Source of the DNA: JBEKYD01 sp049509915
GTDB taxonomy: Bacteria; Acidobacteriota; Terriglobia; Bryobacterales; Bryobacteraceae
Assembly: GCA_049509915.1 (NCBI GenBank)
Contig: JBEKZL010000264.1
Span: 1 to 13,094 of the forward strand
Reading direction: 5' to 3'
DNA: 13,094 nt
Part shown: positions 12,224 to 13,094 of the stretch, piece by piece
Layout of the letters: each line of letters starts with the position of its first letter
How positions within the stretch are numbered: position 1 is the stretch's first letter
The notes under the pieces: generated by a model
Told to the model about the DNA's origin: nothing
Database searches by the model: none
What the model saw: only the letters and a program-made list of their open reading frames with translations
Position numbers and translations under genes: made by a program

Positions 12224-12889
12224 TTCCAGAATCGTGGCGATGGCCGTCTGGACGGTAGTGGCTCCGGCGGCGCACAGGCTGGTTAGTTGATCGATGCTGG
12301 TGACGGTGGCGACGGCATCGACGCCTGTTTCTTCCGGCAGATTCCGCCGCAGCAGGGCGACATCCTGGAGTATCGCGTCCAATCCGCCGGACGCCGGGCC
12401 GAATCCGGTGCCGGTGGCGACGGAATCCGCTTCCGCCCGTTCGACGGCACGCGCGGCCACCACTTTCAGCTCATCGGTAAGATGCGCGCACTCGAGAATC
12501 GCCGTCAACCGGGCGCCCGAATTGTGACAGGCCTCCACGGCCTGCACGAGTTCGGTCTGCACGTGCTGAAATTCGCGCGAGCGCAATTGCGCGGTTCCCA
12601 CCACCAGGGCGATTTCCCTGGCTCCGCGCCGCACCAAGTCGCGGACCTCGTACAGTTTGGTAGCCGTATTCTGGGTTCCGTGCGGAAAACCGGCAACCAC
12701 GGCCACGCGCGTGGTCGCGCCGGCCAACCCGCGCAGGGCCGCATCGAGATCGCAGGGACGAACCAAAACCGTCCCGAGCCGGTGCGTCTTCGCCAACTCC
12801 AAGCCGGCCCAGACCTCCGACGCGCTCCACTCCGGCGCGACCAGCGGCAGTTCGATCCTTTCGGCGAATTCTTCGAAAGTGTCGGGCAC
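12197..12889 (-). CDS. deoC-like: DeoC-family protein lacking the catalytic residues (probable pseudoenzyme)
   Basis: The 230-residue protein aligns over its full length with deoxyribose-phosphate aldolase, which splits deoxyribose 5-phosphate into glyceraldehyde 3-phosphate and acetaldehyde. Shared landmarks are VAGFPHGTQNTATKLYEV (compare VIGFPLGANTTAVKVFEA), REIALVVG (compare DEIDMVIN), ILECAHLTDE and VATGTGFG (compare VKTSTGFS). The key residues are absent by my alignment: Asp102 of the E. coli enzyme is Ala94, the Schiff-base Lys167 is Ala158, and Lys201 is Asp191, with the following GGxR phosphate motif also lost. The reading frame is intact, so this is not a simple dead gene. It starts with GTG, with AAGGG at 7 nt, 10 nt after the stop of the TPR gene upstream, so the two are probably cotranscribed. 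Its last eight residues and stop codon are encoded by REP copy D. Confidence 0.85.
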   Translation of the reverse strand: MPDTFEEFAERIELPLVAPEWSASEVWAGLELAKTHRLGTVLVRPCDLDAALRGLAGATTRVAVVAGFPHGTQNTATKLYEVRDLVRRGAREIALVVGTAQLRSREFQHVQTELVQAVEACHNSGARLTAILECAHLTDELKVVAARAVERAEADSVATGTGFGPASGGLDAILQDVALLRRNLPEETGVDAVATVTSIDQLTSLCAAGATTVQTAIATILEAGQSSGPV

Positions 12890-12899
12890 CCGGCTGCCC

Positions 12900-13094
12900 T
12901 TACTTCTTCTTCCTGGTAGTGGAGGATGCCGCGGTGGGGCAATGATAGCCCAGGTCCTTGATCTTGGTACAGGCTTGCGGCGCCACGTTGCTCTGCGGGA
13001 AGCGCTGGATGGTCTCCTTGAACTCGGCGTAGGCGTCGGTGCGGCGCGACATTTTCAGCAGGGTCAGCCCCTTCTCATAGAGCGCTTCGGCGGT
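12900..13094 (-). CDS. C-terminal end of a TPR-repeat protein (YbgF/CpoB- or BamD-like), partial
   Basis: The frame is open from the right edge to a TAA at 12900-12902 and encodes 64 residues of the C-terminus; the start lies outside the window. The sequence ALYEKGLTLLKMSRRTDAY, followed by AEFKETIQRFPQSNVAPQA and KIKDLG, is a typical tetratricopeptide unit of the type ending YbgF/CpoB (Tol-Pal-associated) and related outer-membrane lipoproteins: 'LKMG...A...F...I..FP.S..A..A...L..LG'. A short tail ends in RKKK. Such proteins act in the periplasm in envelope maintenance or cell division. Identity beyond 'TPR protein' cannot be settled from this fragment. It is the upstream partner of the DeoC-like gene, 10 nt away. 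Confidence 0.72.
   Translation of the reverse strand, partial: TAEALYEKGLTLLKMSRRTDAYAEFKETIQRFPQSNVAPQACTKIKDLGYHCPTAASSTTRKKK

Noticed and set aside
12287..12919. 210-aa open frame on the plus strand opposite the DeoC-like gene
   Set aside because: I considered it in case the DeoC-like frame was the shadow, but the latter aligns with the DERA family over its full length, whereas this one has no recognisable pattern.

Overview
The window reads as chromosomal DNA from a GC-rich Gram-negative bacterium, most likely an Acidobacteriota of the Solibacter/Bryobacter type. The reasons are a large Oar-like TonB-dependent receptor with an N-terminal carboxypeptidase-regulatory-like domain, several lipoproteins and signal-peptide proteins of unknown function, and REP-like palindromes between genes. 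This assignment is inference from gene style; there is no rRNA marker in the window.

Layout. Positions 132-599 (-) hold a small unknown protein. Positions 767-5514 (-) hold an outer-membrane receptor (1150 aa) and, upstream of it, an L-rhamnose/H+ symporter (rhaT); the receptor has its own promoter and ends at a good intrinsic terminator. Positions 5705-8181 hold a W/H/R-rich lipoprotein (+), a two-helix membrane protein (-), a secreted thioredoxin-fold protein with a duplicated N-terminal domain (+) and an unknown soluble protein (+). Positions 8227-9015 (-) encode a SAM hydroxide adenosyltransferase, whose start codon lies only 17 bp from that of the divergent cysteine desulfurase (9033-10184, +). 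The desulfurase is followed by the tRNA 2-thiouridylase mnmA (about 10363-11478, +), forming a tRNA sulfur-transfer pair. A lipoprotein (11530-12147, +) then faces a DeoC-family protein (12197-12889, -), which follows closely behind the 3' end of a TPR-repeat protein that runs off the right edge (12900-13094, -).

Most notable points. (1) The DeoC-like protein keeps the aldolase scaffold but lacks all three catalytic residues (Asp and both Lys), so it looks like a pseudoenzyme. (2) Two genes share an extended -10 box, TGNTAAAAT, exactly 8 nt before the start codon and without a usable Shine-Dalgarno site, which predicts leaderless transcripts; a third gene is similar. (3) The iscS-mnmA gap contains a textbook G-quadruplex motif, two copies of a REP-like palindrome, and C16 and C11 homopolymers next to the uncertain mnmA start. 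(4) Two more copies of the same palindrome form an inverted pair between the lipoprotein and deoC-like genes, and one copy encodes the C-terminus of the latter.

No CRISPR array, insertion sequence, tRNA or rRNA was seen. No gene-free stretch exceeds 300 bases. I found no defence or mobile system; the novelty candidates here are the pseudoenzyme and the unusual expression signals.
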